Source: Paguma larvata
Lineage: Eukaryota; Chordata; Mammalia; Carnivora; Viverridae
Direction of reading: 5' to 3'
NCBI GenBank assembly: GCA_030068075.1
Contig: CM057844.1
Span: 5,704,001 to 5,768,000, forward strand
DNA: 64,000 nucleotides
The translations under genes and the position numbers were made by a program. A model generated the notes under the pieces. It was not told where the DNA came from. It ran no database searches and worked only from the letters and a program-made list of their open reading frames with translations. Positions 46,111-57,340 of the stretch are shown here, one piece after another. Every line of letters starts with the position of its first letter. Within the stretch, counting starts at the first letter, position 1.

Positions 46111-46159
46111 AATAAATACAGCTTCATATTTCTGCATGGAGATACCTAGAAAGATCATA

Positions 46160-46310
46160 GGGTAGTAGTTGCTAAGAGCTTAGATTCTAGTGTTTGATAG
46201 ACCTGGTTTGAACTGTGGCTCTTCCACCTCGTGTTTTGTGGCCACGGATAAGTTACTTAACCTCGTTATGCCTCAGTTTCTAAAATATGAAAAAAAGAGG
46301 GAAAATGAAA
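46160..46310 (+). repeat. MIR SINE
   Basis: 'gtagttgctaagagcttagattctagtg', 'gacctggtttgaactgtggctcttccacc', 'ggataagttacttaacctcgttatgcctcagtttctaaaatatg' is a clear MIR. Confidence 0.82.
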
Positions 46311-46635
46311 ATATTTCATGGATACCAGGGTATGATGCACGAGGTGATCACCTCACAGGCTTGTTAAGATTCTGATACGAGACCAGCAGGTGTGAGTTGA
46401 GCAGAGGGCTGCCACATGGGGGGCACTCGGTACCCTCAGCTGATGTGATTATTAACAGGGACCTTGGAGCCCCTGTCAGTGGAAGCTTATGTCTCACGCA
46501 ACATGAGCTCTGCATGGCTGCAGGGCTGGCTCTGGGGTGCATGACCCGTGTAGCCACACAGGCCCTGTGTTCACAAGGGCTCCACCCCTAGCTTCATGCT
46601 CTGCTGACACCAACTTGAAATTATTAGTAATTTTT

Positions 46636-46832
46636 TTTGAGAGAAAGAGAGAGCATGTGAGCAGGGGGAGGGGCAGAGAGAGACAGGGAGAGAGAAAGAA
46701 TCCCAAATAGGCTCCACACCACCAGCGCAGAGCCCAATGAAGGGCTCGATCCCATGAACAGAATGGAGGGATCATGACCTGAGCCGAAATCAACAACTGG
46801 ATGCTCAACCAACTGAGCCACCCTGGCACCCC
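46636..46832 (-). repeat. Felid CAN-SINE, antisense
   Basis: Antisense SINE ending 'ctgagccaccctggcacccc'. The 16-base target-site duplication attattagtaattttt (46620-46635) versus attattaataattttt (46833-46848) has one mismatch. Confidence 0.95.
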
Positions 46833-46848
46833 ATTATTAATAATTTTT

Positions 46849-47384
46849 AAACGAGGGGCTCCCATTTTCATTTGCAGTGAGCCCACATATCATGTAGCTG
46901 GTCCTGCCTCACTCCACCAGCCATGCACATGGGTTGAAAAATATTTTTAGAACCAGTGTTTGCAGGAGCAATTTCTCTTCAGAAGTTAAGGGACTCTCAG
47001 GAGTCTGGCCCCTTTGCTACCTTCAGAGCATTACTGTCCCCTGGTGGCATTCGTCAGATGTGGGTTACATTTAAATTTTCAAATCTGTCTCAAACTTAAT
47101 TTGAAAATGACAAGTACTTTTAGCTCCCTTGCAGAAATTTTTCCAGGAGTTTGGAGAAAATGATAAAGAGGAAGGACTTTCATAGCCCATTTCCCTCCTG
47201 ATTCTTCGGCATGCACCCTGAGGCCCTGCATGGTGTAATTGAGTATGAAATGTGTCCTGCTGGCACTTGTGAAGGCTTCCTCAGAACAAGGCACACCTTT
47301 AGTTTTAGCCCAAAGGGAGATTTTGGCCTCTTTAGCCACGCCGCCCAAGCCTTCAGGCATCTCTCTCCTTAAATGTTGCATTCA
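46849..47384. other. Unassigned sequence
   Basis: No recognised repeat. The 100-codon minus frame at 47079-47381 lacks a motif. Confidence 0.4.
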
Positions 47385-49230
47385 ACAAATATTTATTAAT
47401 AAGTATTTATACGCCAGCACTACTCCAGGTGCTGGGGAGGCAACATGAAACAAAACAGACAACATTTGAATTTTCTGATTTACATCAGGCAAAAATAAAA
47501 ACTTGATGAAAAATAAGGCAAGGCATGGGGATGCAGTGGGTCAGGAGGGTGGAACTGAGGTTTGCTCTTTTACAGGGGTGGTCAGGATCGGCTTCTCTCA
47601 GGATGTTTTCGAGAGACCTGAAGGAAGTGAGGGGCGGTCACGTGGGTATGTGGGAGGAGATTCCCAAGCCAAGCAAGAGCCAGGGTGGAGGCACAGGCAG
47701 GTGCAGGCCTACTTACTAAAGCAAGGATGCTGGTGTGGCTGGACCAGCGAGAGGCAGATGGGTGAGCATGGTAAGGAGAGCCCAAGGCTCAGGGGGGCTG
47801 GCAGGTTGTGAAGAACACTGTGGATTTTACTCTGAATGAGATGGAAACTAGAGGGAAAGGTTCTGACGGCTGTGAACCTGCTAACAAAATATGGCCAGGA
47901 GGCAAGAACAAAGCAAGGAGATCGGTTAGGTGAACACTGCAAGATTCCAGGTGGGAGATGACAGGGACCTGGAGGTGGCAGGAGTGGGATGGTGAGAGAC
48001 AGTCAGATAGGGATCTATTTTGAAGGCAGGGCTGACAACACTGCTGATGGACTGGATGCGGGGTATTGACGGGGGGTTGAGGGAGTCGAAGGTGCTGATC
48101 CTGAAAACCTGGAAGAATAGTGCCATTTGCTGAGATGGGGAAATGATGGGGAGCAGGATAAGGAGCCTGTCTGAGACATAGTCAATTTGTGATTGCTATG
48201 AGACAACGAAGTAGAGGTATCAAGATGGTCACTGGATATGCAGCAGAGGCTGCCATTCAGGGGAGGGGCCTGATTTGGAGACTGTCTACACACAGCCGGT
48301 ATGTAAAGCAGTGGGGCTAGATGAGGTCACCTAGCACACGTATCAGTAGGGAAGAGAAGAGGCCCAGGGACAAAGCCAGGCACACTGATGTTTAGGGATG
48401 GAGGAAATGAGAAGAGGCTAGCAAAGGAGGCTGAGAGGAGACCCCGATGAAATAGGAGAAGTAAGAGATGTGGTCTTCATAGTCAAGTATTTGTAAGAAG
48501 GAAGGACAGGTACCTGTGTCAAATGCTGCTGGGAAATCAAAGGAGATGGGGACCAAAAGTTGACCATTGGATCTGCCAACATGGAGGTCAGGGGGTACTT
48601 CAACAAGATCAATTCAGTGGGCAATGTCTTGATGGGAGTGAATGTAAGGAAAGAATGCAAGGCTCTGTTGTAAAGCCAAGTTGAGTAGGCAGGAGCTGGT
48701 AGTGGATGTGGGATCAAGGTAGGTTCTCCAAAGATGGGCAGGATGTTTGTGCCTGGATGGAAATGAGCAAGACAGGGGAAGGGGAAGACTTGGTGATCCA
48801 GGACAGAGAGGGGGCAACTGCTGGAGTAATGTCCTTGAGAATGTGAGAGAAGTCGAAATCTACCATACAAGCTGGGGGTGGATTCCACAGAGGAGCACAA
48901 ATATTTTTATACTTTGTGGCAGAGGTGGGGCAGCACACGCAGGTACAGGTATAGGTCTGGTGGTAGTTTTAAGCTGGGAGTGATGGAAGTTCTTCTGATT
49001 AATTTTAGTTTCTCAGTGAAATAAGCAGTTAAGTCATCAACTGAGAGTGAGGAGGGCATGGGAGGTTTGAGAAGGGAGGAATCCAAGTGAAATAATAATC
49101 CAAGACATCTTTTTTTCAAAACGTATTAGTGGGTTGTGAAATTGATTTTGAAGGTTGCCATTGGCACATTTTAAGTAAATGAAACAGGACAGGATCAGAG
49201 GGGAAGGGAAATATCACAGTAAGTGTTAGT
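47385..49230 (-). mobile_element. Long L2 LINE relic with decayed reverse-transcriptase domain
   Basis: The 3' end is at the left: 'caacaaatatttattaataagtatttatacgccagc' is antisense L2 terminus. The element runs about 1.85 kb toward its 5' end at the right. Minus-strand translation recovers L2/CR1-type ORF2 pieces in order: a LTAYFTEKLKLIRR-like segment at about 48990-49070, a 'DPMVN...' zone at about 48540-48570, and an FDFPAAFDT segment at about 48516-48542 that corresponds to the reverse-transcriptase 'AFDTVDH' block. Frames shift repeatedly, so the 160-codon minus frame at 48418-48900 is a mix of domain relics. Inactive. Unusually long for an L2 copy in this window. Confidence 0.82.
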
Positions 49231-50029
49231 TCCCCAATTTTTATTTCATTCCTATATGCGGATGTGATTTAAAAAAAAAAAAAAAGTTTGTCAAAGACTG
49301 ATAGGAGTAAGACAGTGGATGGGTTAACAAAAACAGAGCATCCACATCCACTTCCACCGGCCTGGTACAGGCACAGACTAGGGAAGGTGTGGCTCAGAGC
49401 TGAGTTTAGTCAGAGGAGTCACCTGCAAGAGGCAGGCAAGACAGTTATGCAAAAGAAGGGTTCTAATCCCAGACCCTGGAATCCCCACTGGGAAGGAGAC
49501 AGATGCAGACATGAGGCAGATGAGGGACAGTGACCAGGGTGCATGGTCAGTCAACTGTAGACCATGGTAGTGACTGAGCCAAAGCAACTCGACAAGAAAA
49601 ACAAGACTTCCTAATTCTTCCTCAAGATTGAGGGCAAGGCAAATTGTGTTCTTTCACCAATGTACACTTGCTGAGACTTTCTATTGAATGGCTTATCATA
49701 AAATGCTTTATCAGTCAGAGAGTGCCCTCCTTGGCATCTGTGTTGGGCTTTTGGTATGGTGTGTAAAAATGTTTGAAGTCAAATGGTATCATATTTTGGT
49801 CAGTTTTTGCAGCATTCAGCAAAAGGAAATTTCTCTCAAAGGCAGTCTTGTTGAATTAAAATAATACTTCATCATCCCATTGTATGGTACCTTTGGCTCA
49901 ATCAACCTTCAACAACTATTTTGCCATGTTTATCAATTATTATCTCTATTTCTGGAAAGATATTTATTTTATAAAATCATTGTAATCCTTGAGAACTATA
50001 AAGTCTTGTTTTGTTTGTTGGGTTTTCTT
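49231..50029. other. Unassigned sequence
   Basis: A short poly-A at about 49270-49285; otherwise no recognised repeat or gene. Confidence 0.4.
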
Positions 50030-50232
50030 TTTTCTTTTCTTTTCTTTCTTTCTTTTTTTTTTTTTTTTGAGAGAGAGAGAGAGGCAGAAGGAGATGGAGA
50101 GAGAGAATCCCAAGCAGGCTCCACACCTAGTGCAGAGCCTAATTTGGGACTTGATCTCACGAGTGTGAGATCATAACCTGAGCCAAAATCAAGAGTCAGA
50201 TGCTCAACTGACTAAGCCACCCAAGCACCTCT
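50030..50232 (-). repeat. CAN-SINE, antisense, with CTTT/T-rich tail
   Basis: (CTTT)n and poly-T, then 'gagagagagagagaggcag', 'caggctccacacctagtgcagagcc', ending 'actaagccacccaagcacct'. Target-site duplication not clear because of the T-rich flank. Confidence 0.88.
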
Positions 50233-50492
50233 GAAGTGTTGGTTCTTGTTCCAGACCCATTTCCCCTCTGGAAGAACTGAATACAGCTTTCCCTGATAAC
50301 GTAAAGAATCCCTCCATATTAAGGACCAACTAAGAGCCACAAGTTTAAACAGATTCATAGAATCCAAAATGTTACACTTTGGCACTATTCATTTTCTTTC
50401 CTTTTGATCATATTTTCCCTCTTGCAATTACCATTTTAATGGTTTCTTTATTCATACACTAAATGAAGAATGTCTTAGAAAAACTAAAAGAG

Positions 50493-50690
50493 GGACACCT
50501 GGGTGGCTTAGTCAGTTAAGCAACTGATGCTAGGTCATGATCTCATGGTCATTAGATCTAGCCCCAGTTGGGCTCTGCACTGGGCATGGAGCCTGCTTGG
50601 GATTCTCTCTCTCTGTCTCTCTCTGCCTTCCTCCACTCAGGCTCTCTCTCTAACTAAATAAATAAAGTTAAAAGAAAAAAAAGAAAAAAA
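50493..50690 (+). repeat. Felid CAN-SINE
   Basis: 'gacacctgggtggcttagtcagttaagc', reduced middle, 'aactaaataaataaagtta' tail. Target-site duplication ctaaaagag at 50484-50492 and 50692-50700. Confidence 0.92.
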
Positions 50691-50700
50691 GCTAAAAGAG

Positions 50701-52319
50701 ATTGATTTCTACCTTGTATCAATCATCCAAATCAGACCATATCAAGGTATCTCTCTTGAGATCTTGAAACACAATGCTTAAAATCTCATCAGATTCACAA
50801 GGTCCTGGCATGTTATTCTGATTTCTCTGTCTCAACCATTTTTCCAGGTGCTATATGCTCAGAAGAGCAGATGCATGGAGTTCTTACTGGTGGGACACCA
50901 CTGGTAGGATGTGCATGTTAGATTGCAATCCCCTGGTAACAGCTTACTCCCTCTGTGAGGCTGCCTGTGATTTGCTAGTTTGAAACAAATCACATATTCC
51001 ACTGTCTTGTGCTTCCACTGGTGGGGACCTACATACACCAGAACTGGGAGGAGAGGATGTTCGTGGTCATGGGGCAGAAAGGATGGAGGCCAGAGGTGCA
51101 TATGCTCTCAGACACTTACATGTATTTATGGAGTAAGAATCTGACAAACGCCTGGCCTGGACGGTCAGGTGTGTAGATCACCATTTCCAGACATGATTAA
51201 GAAATTCCCCTTCCAATGTTCAAACGTTCTCTGGTCTCCTCCACCAATGGTTCTCAGTGTCCACCATTCTACACTTCATCAGTCTTCAAGGAACCAGGAG
51301 CCAACGATCGATCATAGAAACAAAGAGCAAACTATGGCCAAGAAGGACACTTACATAGTTACAAGCATCCTGTGATCACCATGAATACTTCCAATAAGAT
51401 CTGAGGGCATAAATGTCTGTGGTAAAACTGTGGGAAATAAACACAGCTGGGAAGCATCTAGGATGGTCTCTGGTGGGCCAGTGTGACAATTCACAGGCAT
51501 GAAGGCATAACCCTCCTGTCAGAGGGTTAGTGAGGAACTCTTGCCCCTCATCCATCACAGGAAATGAAGGGGGGTTAATTCTTCCCAACCGTCTACCCTG
51601 CCGGCTTCTGTGAAGCTGAGAACAAGCATCCCAGACTGTGGCAGATGCTGCCAATGGTCTTCCCATGTCCCCTCAGACTCCTCTACCATTTTCCCACCTT
51701 AGGCCGACACCTGTTGGGCTTCAGGCTGACAGGACCTGCTGTGCCTACATGCAGAGACAGCGGAAGTGCTGGGGGCAGCCCTTGGCCAAAAACTGACTGA
51801 CGCAGGGGCTACTCCAGTCAGCTGGCCTCTGTTCTAGCCACTCTGGTAGGCCTTAGACAGTCTCCAGAACTTTCCTGTGAAGACCTCCCCTTATTTCATG
51901 TTAGACAAAGGAGGATGAGATTCTCCTTAAATCAGAAATAGGGCACAATCCCCCCACAGAGCCAGAGCATGGTTTTGTGACAGGACTGTGCTGCCAGGGC
52001 AGCGGACGATAGGTTTCCCTCCCAGACTCTCCCCATCTCTCCAGTCTGATCTTTAGGACATGACACTGTCCTCCACAGGTCCCATACGCTGATTCTCATT
52101 CTTTGCACCTGACACTCCTCTATCTAAACCCACTGATTACTAGCTGTCCACCAAATAATCCACCTGTCAGAGTTAATCCCCTCCACTGTGAATCTTTTTC
52201 TGATGCCAGGGACAGGATAAAGTGCCCCTTCTATATGCAACCATGGCATGCTTGAATAGAAAGAGGTCACTGTGCCCTGTCCTCGTCCCTGCTTTTTGAT
52301 ATGACTCCACCCCTGGTAA
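50701..52319. other. Unassigned sequence
   Basis: About 1.6 kb without a recognised repeat. Minus frames at 50859-51101 and 51376-51666 lack motifs. Confidence 0.4.
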
Positions 52320-52910
52320 GTACCAGAGTCCTGTGAAAATTCAGTTTAAGAGAAGGGGCTGGCCCAAGCCAGCATTACAATGTAGACTACCTGTATGCTT
52401 TACAATATTTTATGGCCTAAGATCACCCTGTACACTCTTTAGGGGAAATACATTATTAGCTAAAAATATTAGGCACGGTTGGAGTATGAGACAGGCCCAG
52501 CGAAAAACTATGTGTAATGCCAAGTATGTGTTAAGTATGTGTCAGGACAGGAATCTCAGAATACAGAGAGAATGGGTAGGGAGCCCCAAGGACAGATGGC
52601 CAGGAAAACAGAGGGACAAGATGCTGTGGAGCCTGACTGCCACTTCATACAGCAGACCTCACCCTACCAAGGGGTAGAAGCTTTGAGCAAAGCACCCTAC
52701 ATGGACACCTTCATCAACCTGGGGAGGGGGCCTTCCTGTCTTCTCATCTCATTAGCCCCACCCTCTCTTCTTCCCTCCCTCCTTCTGCTCCTTTGCTGAG
52801 AAGCCAGGAAACTTTTGGGATTGGAGTCTCCTTTCAGGGTGCTGATCCAGAGGAGCCTCTGAAATACACCCCACCACCCCTGTGTTTGTTTAATAGAGAA
52901 GACCTAATAA
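52320..52910 (+). repeat. Possible solo LTR of an endogenous retrovirus (tentative)
   Basis: 'aggggctggcccaagccagc', 'tttatggcctaagatcaccctgtacactctttagggg', then a C/T-rich zone 'ctctcttcttccctccctcc' and 'ctcctttgctgagaagcc' give an LTR-like layout (U3, CT-rich region, late AATAAA-like signals near 52908). No viral gene remains. Boundaries and family are uncertain. Frames of 114 and 86 codons here are not called genes. Confidence 0.3.
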
Positions 52911-53624
52911 AAAAGACAACATCTTTAAAAAGACAGAGCCTCTGTCTTTGTTCTCATTCAGATCACTAAACTGCCAGGGGAAAAACCTTCATGGGAAAAT
53001 AACAAAGCACTTTAATTAGGAGTTTTCAGGTTCTCAGCATAAGTCTGTCTCCGGACTCAAGCACTGACCACATTGCCCTGTCCTCAACAGCATTTGTAAG
53101 CATGCCCTGCTAGGCTGGGGGGCACGAAAGACCAGGAATTATAGAGACACACCTGCACCTGCACCAGTCAGATCTCAGATCTCAAAGGAACCTTGAAGTC
53201 CCGGAAGTCAGCCAGGATCCCACACCTCCCAGCAGCCCTGAAACCAGACGCCAGTGTGTCCTGAATAAGCACAACCAATGCCCGTGGGTTGCGTTCAGTT
53301 TATAATTTACTAGAAGAAGATCACAAATTTTCATCAAGTCTTAATATATCAATGTCCAGGCTTAATACGATTCCAGACAAGCCCCACAGACTGACATCAG
53401 AGTGGAAGAATTAATGATGAACATTACCAAGAGAATTTAGATAAAAACAAAAAGAAGGAAAGATAAAAGTGTGGCAGGCAAAATAGGACTTGCCTGCCAA
53501 CAGCACAGATTACAGAGCTGGGGAGAGGTTGAGCTATTCATCAAACAAGGCTCCATAAATTAAGAGTTAAATTGATTCTCTTTAAATCTGTAAACTAGAC
53601 ACCATCAAAGTTAGAAGGAAATAC
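52911..53624. other. Unassigned sequence
   Basis: No recognised feature. Confidence 0.35.
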
Positions 53625-53636
53625 AAATGGTTAGTT

Positions 53637-53870
53637 TTTTTTTAAATTATTTTAATGTTTATTTATTTTTGAGAGAGACAGAGAGAGAGTGAGCAGGGGA
53701 GGGGCAGAGAGAGAGGGAGACACAGAATCCGAAGCAGGCACCAGGCCCTGAGCTGTCAGCACAGAGCCCTAGGTGGGGCTCGAACGCACGAACTGTGAGA
53801 TCATGACCTGAGAGACCATGACATGAGCCGAAGTCAACTGCTTAACCAACTGAGCCACCCAAATGCCCCT
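53637..53870 (-). repeat. Felid CAN-SINE, antisense, with internal duplication
   Basis: Antisense SINE with 'ggggctcgaacgcacgaactg'. The segment 'gatcatgacctgag' is followed by a near-copy 'accatgacatgag' (about 53800-53828), a local duplication not in other copies here. Target-site duplication aaatggttagtt at 53625-53636 and 53871-53882. Confidence 0.95.
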
Positions 53871-53882
53871 AAATGGTTAGTT

Positions 53883-54558
53883 GTTTGAAGATGTAGAGGG
53901 GGTTCCCAGGCGCAAGAGCTGCGAAGGAAATCCAAAGGAAAAGTACAAGCATTTGACTCTACAAAACACTGACGTGTTTATAGGACCAAAGACAGTCATG
54001 AACGCTCAGCACTTACACGAGAAAAGTCTGGATAGTGAGATGAGAGGTACTGTTTGGATGCCACCTCACCCTGGCACCATGTGTCCAAGTGACAAACCCC
54101 GTGTCTTCCAAGATACAGCTGCTGGTTTCACACCTGCCTGCAGGTGTGGGATCTTGGCTCATTTCTGGGGACTCAAAGGTTCATGTGCAACCTGACCCAT
54201 GAAGGTGCCTTCTGCTTACCACACAGGAGAAATATCTGCCTTGATTTATTTTCAAGAAGTATTCTTGTAATCAAGCCAGAGTTAAGTGCAAGGGGACATT
54301 AACTATTTGAGAAGAAGAAAAAAACAACCTCTGGTGATTTCATAATAAGGAAAAAAATGTCTTGTAAAGCAAATAAAGTTTATTTAGTTTCCTATTTAAA
54401 CTAGCTATTTAAATTTTTGTATTTGATTTTTGTATTTTGTATTCCTGACCTAGAACATGATATCGTATATGTGAAAACCAAAGTGTTTGTTTATTTCATT
54501 TACTATGTTATCATACTCAATTAAAATAGAGTTAATTCATTAAAAATTGTAAAATACA
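53883..54558. other. Unassigned sequence
   Basis: The 104-codon plus frame at 53881-54195 has no motif. AT-rich after 54300. No gene supported. Confidence 0.4.
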
Positions 54559-54768
54559 GGGACACCTGGGTGGCTCAGTCGGTTAAGGGTACAACTTCGG
54601 CTCAGGTCATGATCTTGGCTCAGGTTTGTGAATTTGAGCCCCCTCATCGGGCTCTGTGCTGACAGCTCAGAGCCTGGAGCCTGCTTCAGATTCTGTGTCT
54701 CCCTCTCTCTCTGCCCCCGCCCTACTCATGCTCTTGATCCAAAAAATAAACAAACATTAAAAAAAAAA
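54559..54768 (+). repeat. Felid CAN-SINE
   Basis: 'gacacctgggtggctcagtcggttaagg', 'agcctggagcctgcttcagattctgtgtctcc', tail 'aaaaaataaacaaacatta'. AT-rich flanks hide the target-site duplication. Confidence 0.93.
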
Positions 54769-55677
54769 GAATATTAAAAACTACTTAATGATCTGGGAGA
54801 GCTGGGGCCCTGACCAGTCACAACAAATGCTGGCCACAAACTGGCAGGTTGAAAATTCTGTACTATACCATTCATTGGTTCTTCTTCTTTCCCTGTGTCT
54901 GACTTCATAATCTCCATCCCTGCTCCTAGATGCCAGCTTCCTGGTTCTGCATTGACCCCTTCCTGCTTCACCTGTGGAAATTCATCAGCTTCCCTGTTTC
55001 AGTCCCCAGCATGCCCCAATGACACCTTGTCTCCAGCTGCTTATTGAAAAATTCTATCTGGGTAACATACACGACTTTAGTAGGGGCCAAGGGCAGGCTA
55101 CCCCAACATGGAGCACCTGGTATGAAAATTTTTTTGACTTGAGTCAGACCCAGGAGGTTCGTGAAAAGCTCTTTACCTCTCCCTCAACTGCCTGCCGGTA
55201 CCAGGAAGATAGCTATTACCAGAGATGTCTCTGTACCTAAGAAACTTAACTGCATAATAGGGCAAACACAGACCCCCAATCTCTCCTTAGCCTCATGTTG
55301 CCTGACTGTCTTTGGAATCCTATGTCTGTGGATGTCCTTAAATTTGATTTTCTCCTGTTAATCTGGCTCACAAGAATCCCATTTATTCGATTCAAGTCCT
55401 TAGAAGGACATTAAAGGGCAGAGAAAATTATTCCTTTGCAACATTTTTAAGCTCAAAATATTAAAAATAAAAAAAATCACACTCAGTATTTCCCTCCGAC
55501 TTTCTTCCTTGGCCACACATTTGGAGTGCATGCATACAAACACACACACATACACACATACACACACCTGATAGGTCCATCTTTCTCAAAACACTCCTTT
55601 CCTTGACTTCTGTGATACCATCCTATTCAATACAAATCTCAGAAACTACTTCCTTTCCATGCTTTGGAAAAATCTCT
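54769..55677. other. Unassigned sequence
   Basis: Single-copy-looking sequence with a CA-rich tract at 55537-55567. Frames of 65-88 codons lack motifs. Confidence 0.4.
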
Positions 55678-55904
55678 GGGGGTGCCTGGGTGGCTCAGTC
55701 GGTTGACCGTCTGACTTCAGCTCAGGTCATGATCTCGCGGTTTGTTTGAGCTCAGCATCAGGCTCTGTGCTGACAACTCAGAGCCTGGAGCCTGCTTTGG
55801 ATTTTGTGTCTCTCCCTTTCTCTGCCCCTCCCATGCTCATGCTCATGCTCTGTCTTTCTCTGTCAATAATAAACAAACGTTAAAAAAAATTTAAAAAAAA
55901 AGAA
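55678..55904 (+). repeat. Felid CAN-SINE
   Basis: 'gtgcctgggtggctcagtcggttg', lacks part of the B-box region ('ggtttgtttgagctcagc'), with a catgct triplication. Perfect 12-base target-site duplication ggaaaaatctct at 55666-55677 and 55905-55916. Confidence 0.95.
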
Positions 55905-55916
55905 GGAAAAATCTCT

Positions 55917-56478
55917 AAAACGAATCTTAAGATAAATTCCCTCAGCACTGGAGACCCAAAAATGTCTGCAGGCAGAAGTTAATGTCTGCTTGAGGCCACA
56001 CCCCCTCTGATGTCAGTACCACCTTTCCCAAGGCTCCTCGCTAGCCTGCCACAGCCCTCTCAATCTCTGAAATTCCAACTCTAGCTTCCCCTGTTCATCT
56101 CCTCTTTTAAATGCAAAAAAGGCTGAACGGCCAGGGTTACCCATCTGTGAAAAGTGCAGAACAGTTGGTTGCTGGCAAACGCTTTCTTAAAAACACCAGA
56201 TTTCAAACATTGGACACTTGTGAGCCGGCCGCTGCCATGAGCAGTCCTTTGTTCCAGATTCAGTAGCTACCTTTTCAGGAGTAAACGTAGCCCTCAACCC
56301 ACTACAGAATCCACACTGCCAGCTCCCAGGGAGACAACTGAAACCTCCGGGGTGTACCTTCTCACTCAGTGGAGGTAATCAAGCAAGATGTGCCCCAGTC
56401 TCAGAACCCCTATGTTTCATTCCACATACACAGTCACATGGGAGGCACGTTCAGGGAAGGCTGGTTGACATATGCATG
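55917..56478. other. Unassigned sequence
   Basis: No recognised repeat or gene. Confidence 0.35.
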
Positions 56479-56491
56479 AAGACATGCTCCC

Positions 56492-56567
56492 ACGCACTTG
56501 TCCAGATTAGCACTGGGGGTTGTATGGAAACCAATTTGACAATAAATTATATTTAAAAAAAAAAAAA
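56492..56567 (+). mobile_element. Very short 5'-truncated felid L1 insertion
   Basis: Only 76 bases: 'gcactgggggttgtatgg', 'aaaccaatttgacaataaatta' (the terminal sequence of young felid L1s) and a poly-A of about 15. Perfect 13-base target-site duplication aagacatgctccc at 56479-56491 and 56568-56580. Confidence 0.88.
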
Positions 56568-56580
56568 AAGACATGCTCCC

Positions 56581-57179
56581 TACAGCCTGTTTTCATGGTT
56601 CACTCAACTCCTTCAGTTCCCTCAAATCTGACCAACCCTGGAGAATGGACTCCTATTAATTAGACCCACAGCAGTTGCAAACCAACAATTTACAAGGGGG
56701 GGGGGAGGATTACTATGCCTTCTTAATATCCAGAATTTAGATTTTTTTGCTATCCTAAGCACTAATGCTCCTTGGAAACTGCTCAGATGTCAGAGGTGAA
56801 CTAAAAAAAAAAATTGGGGTGAACTAATCAATCCCCAAAGTGGACTTCTTAGAACACTGGATCCTAAAGATGCTTCATGAGAAAGAGTGTTCTGTAGCCA
56901 AATGAAGTTGTCAAATAGTCCATATTTGGCATCACCCTAAAAGAGTCCCTGTGCACATTATAATAATAAAGGCACGAAAAAGTCCTGTAGAGGAAACTGC
57001 TTAACATTAGCATTTTTCCTAACATGTTCTATCACTGTTAGAGTAGAACTCTTTAATAATTCTTTAGTAAAGTTGCTCCCTAAAACTCAACTTGGTTAAA
57101 TTCTGCTCTAGACAGACACTGGGGTGTACCTCTGAGCACAGACACCTCTAGCAAGTCAGCTGTGGTTCAGCGAGAGGTT
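56581..57179. other. Unassigned sequence with a 10-G run
   Basis: Uninterrupted G10 at 56696-56705. Otherwise nothing recognised. Confidence 0.4.
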
Positions 57180-57340
57180 TACTGGGCCTGAAGCCCTGGT
57201 CCCAGTTTTGGTGCTTTGACTTCTCCAGGCCTCTTTTTTCACGTATCAAGTGGAATTAACAGTATTTAAGTGAAAAACAACTGAGGTATTATCTGTAAAA
57301 GCATTTTGCAAAGTGCTATAAAAATATAATTATCTACTAA
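57180..57340 (+). repeat. MIR SINE (diverged)
   Basis: 'tgaagccctggtcccagttttgg', 'gctttgacttctccaggcctc', 'caagtggaattaacag', 'aaagcattttgcaaagtgctataaaaat' follow MIR order. Confidence 0.6.

Noticed and set aside
48418..48900. 160-codon minus-strand frame as a gene
   Set aside because: It lies within an L2 LINE and mixes fragments of reverse-transcriptase coding in shifted frames.
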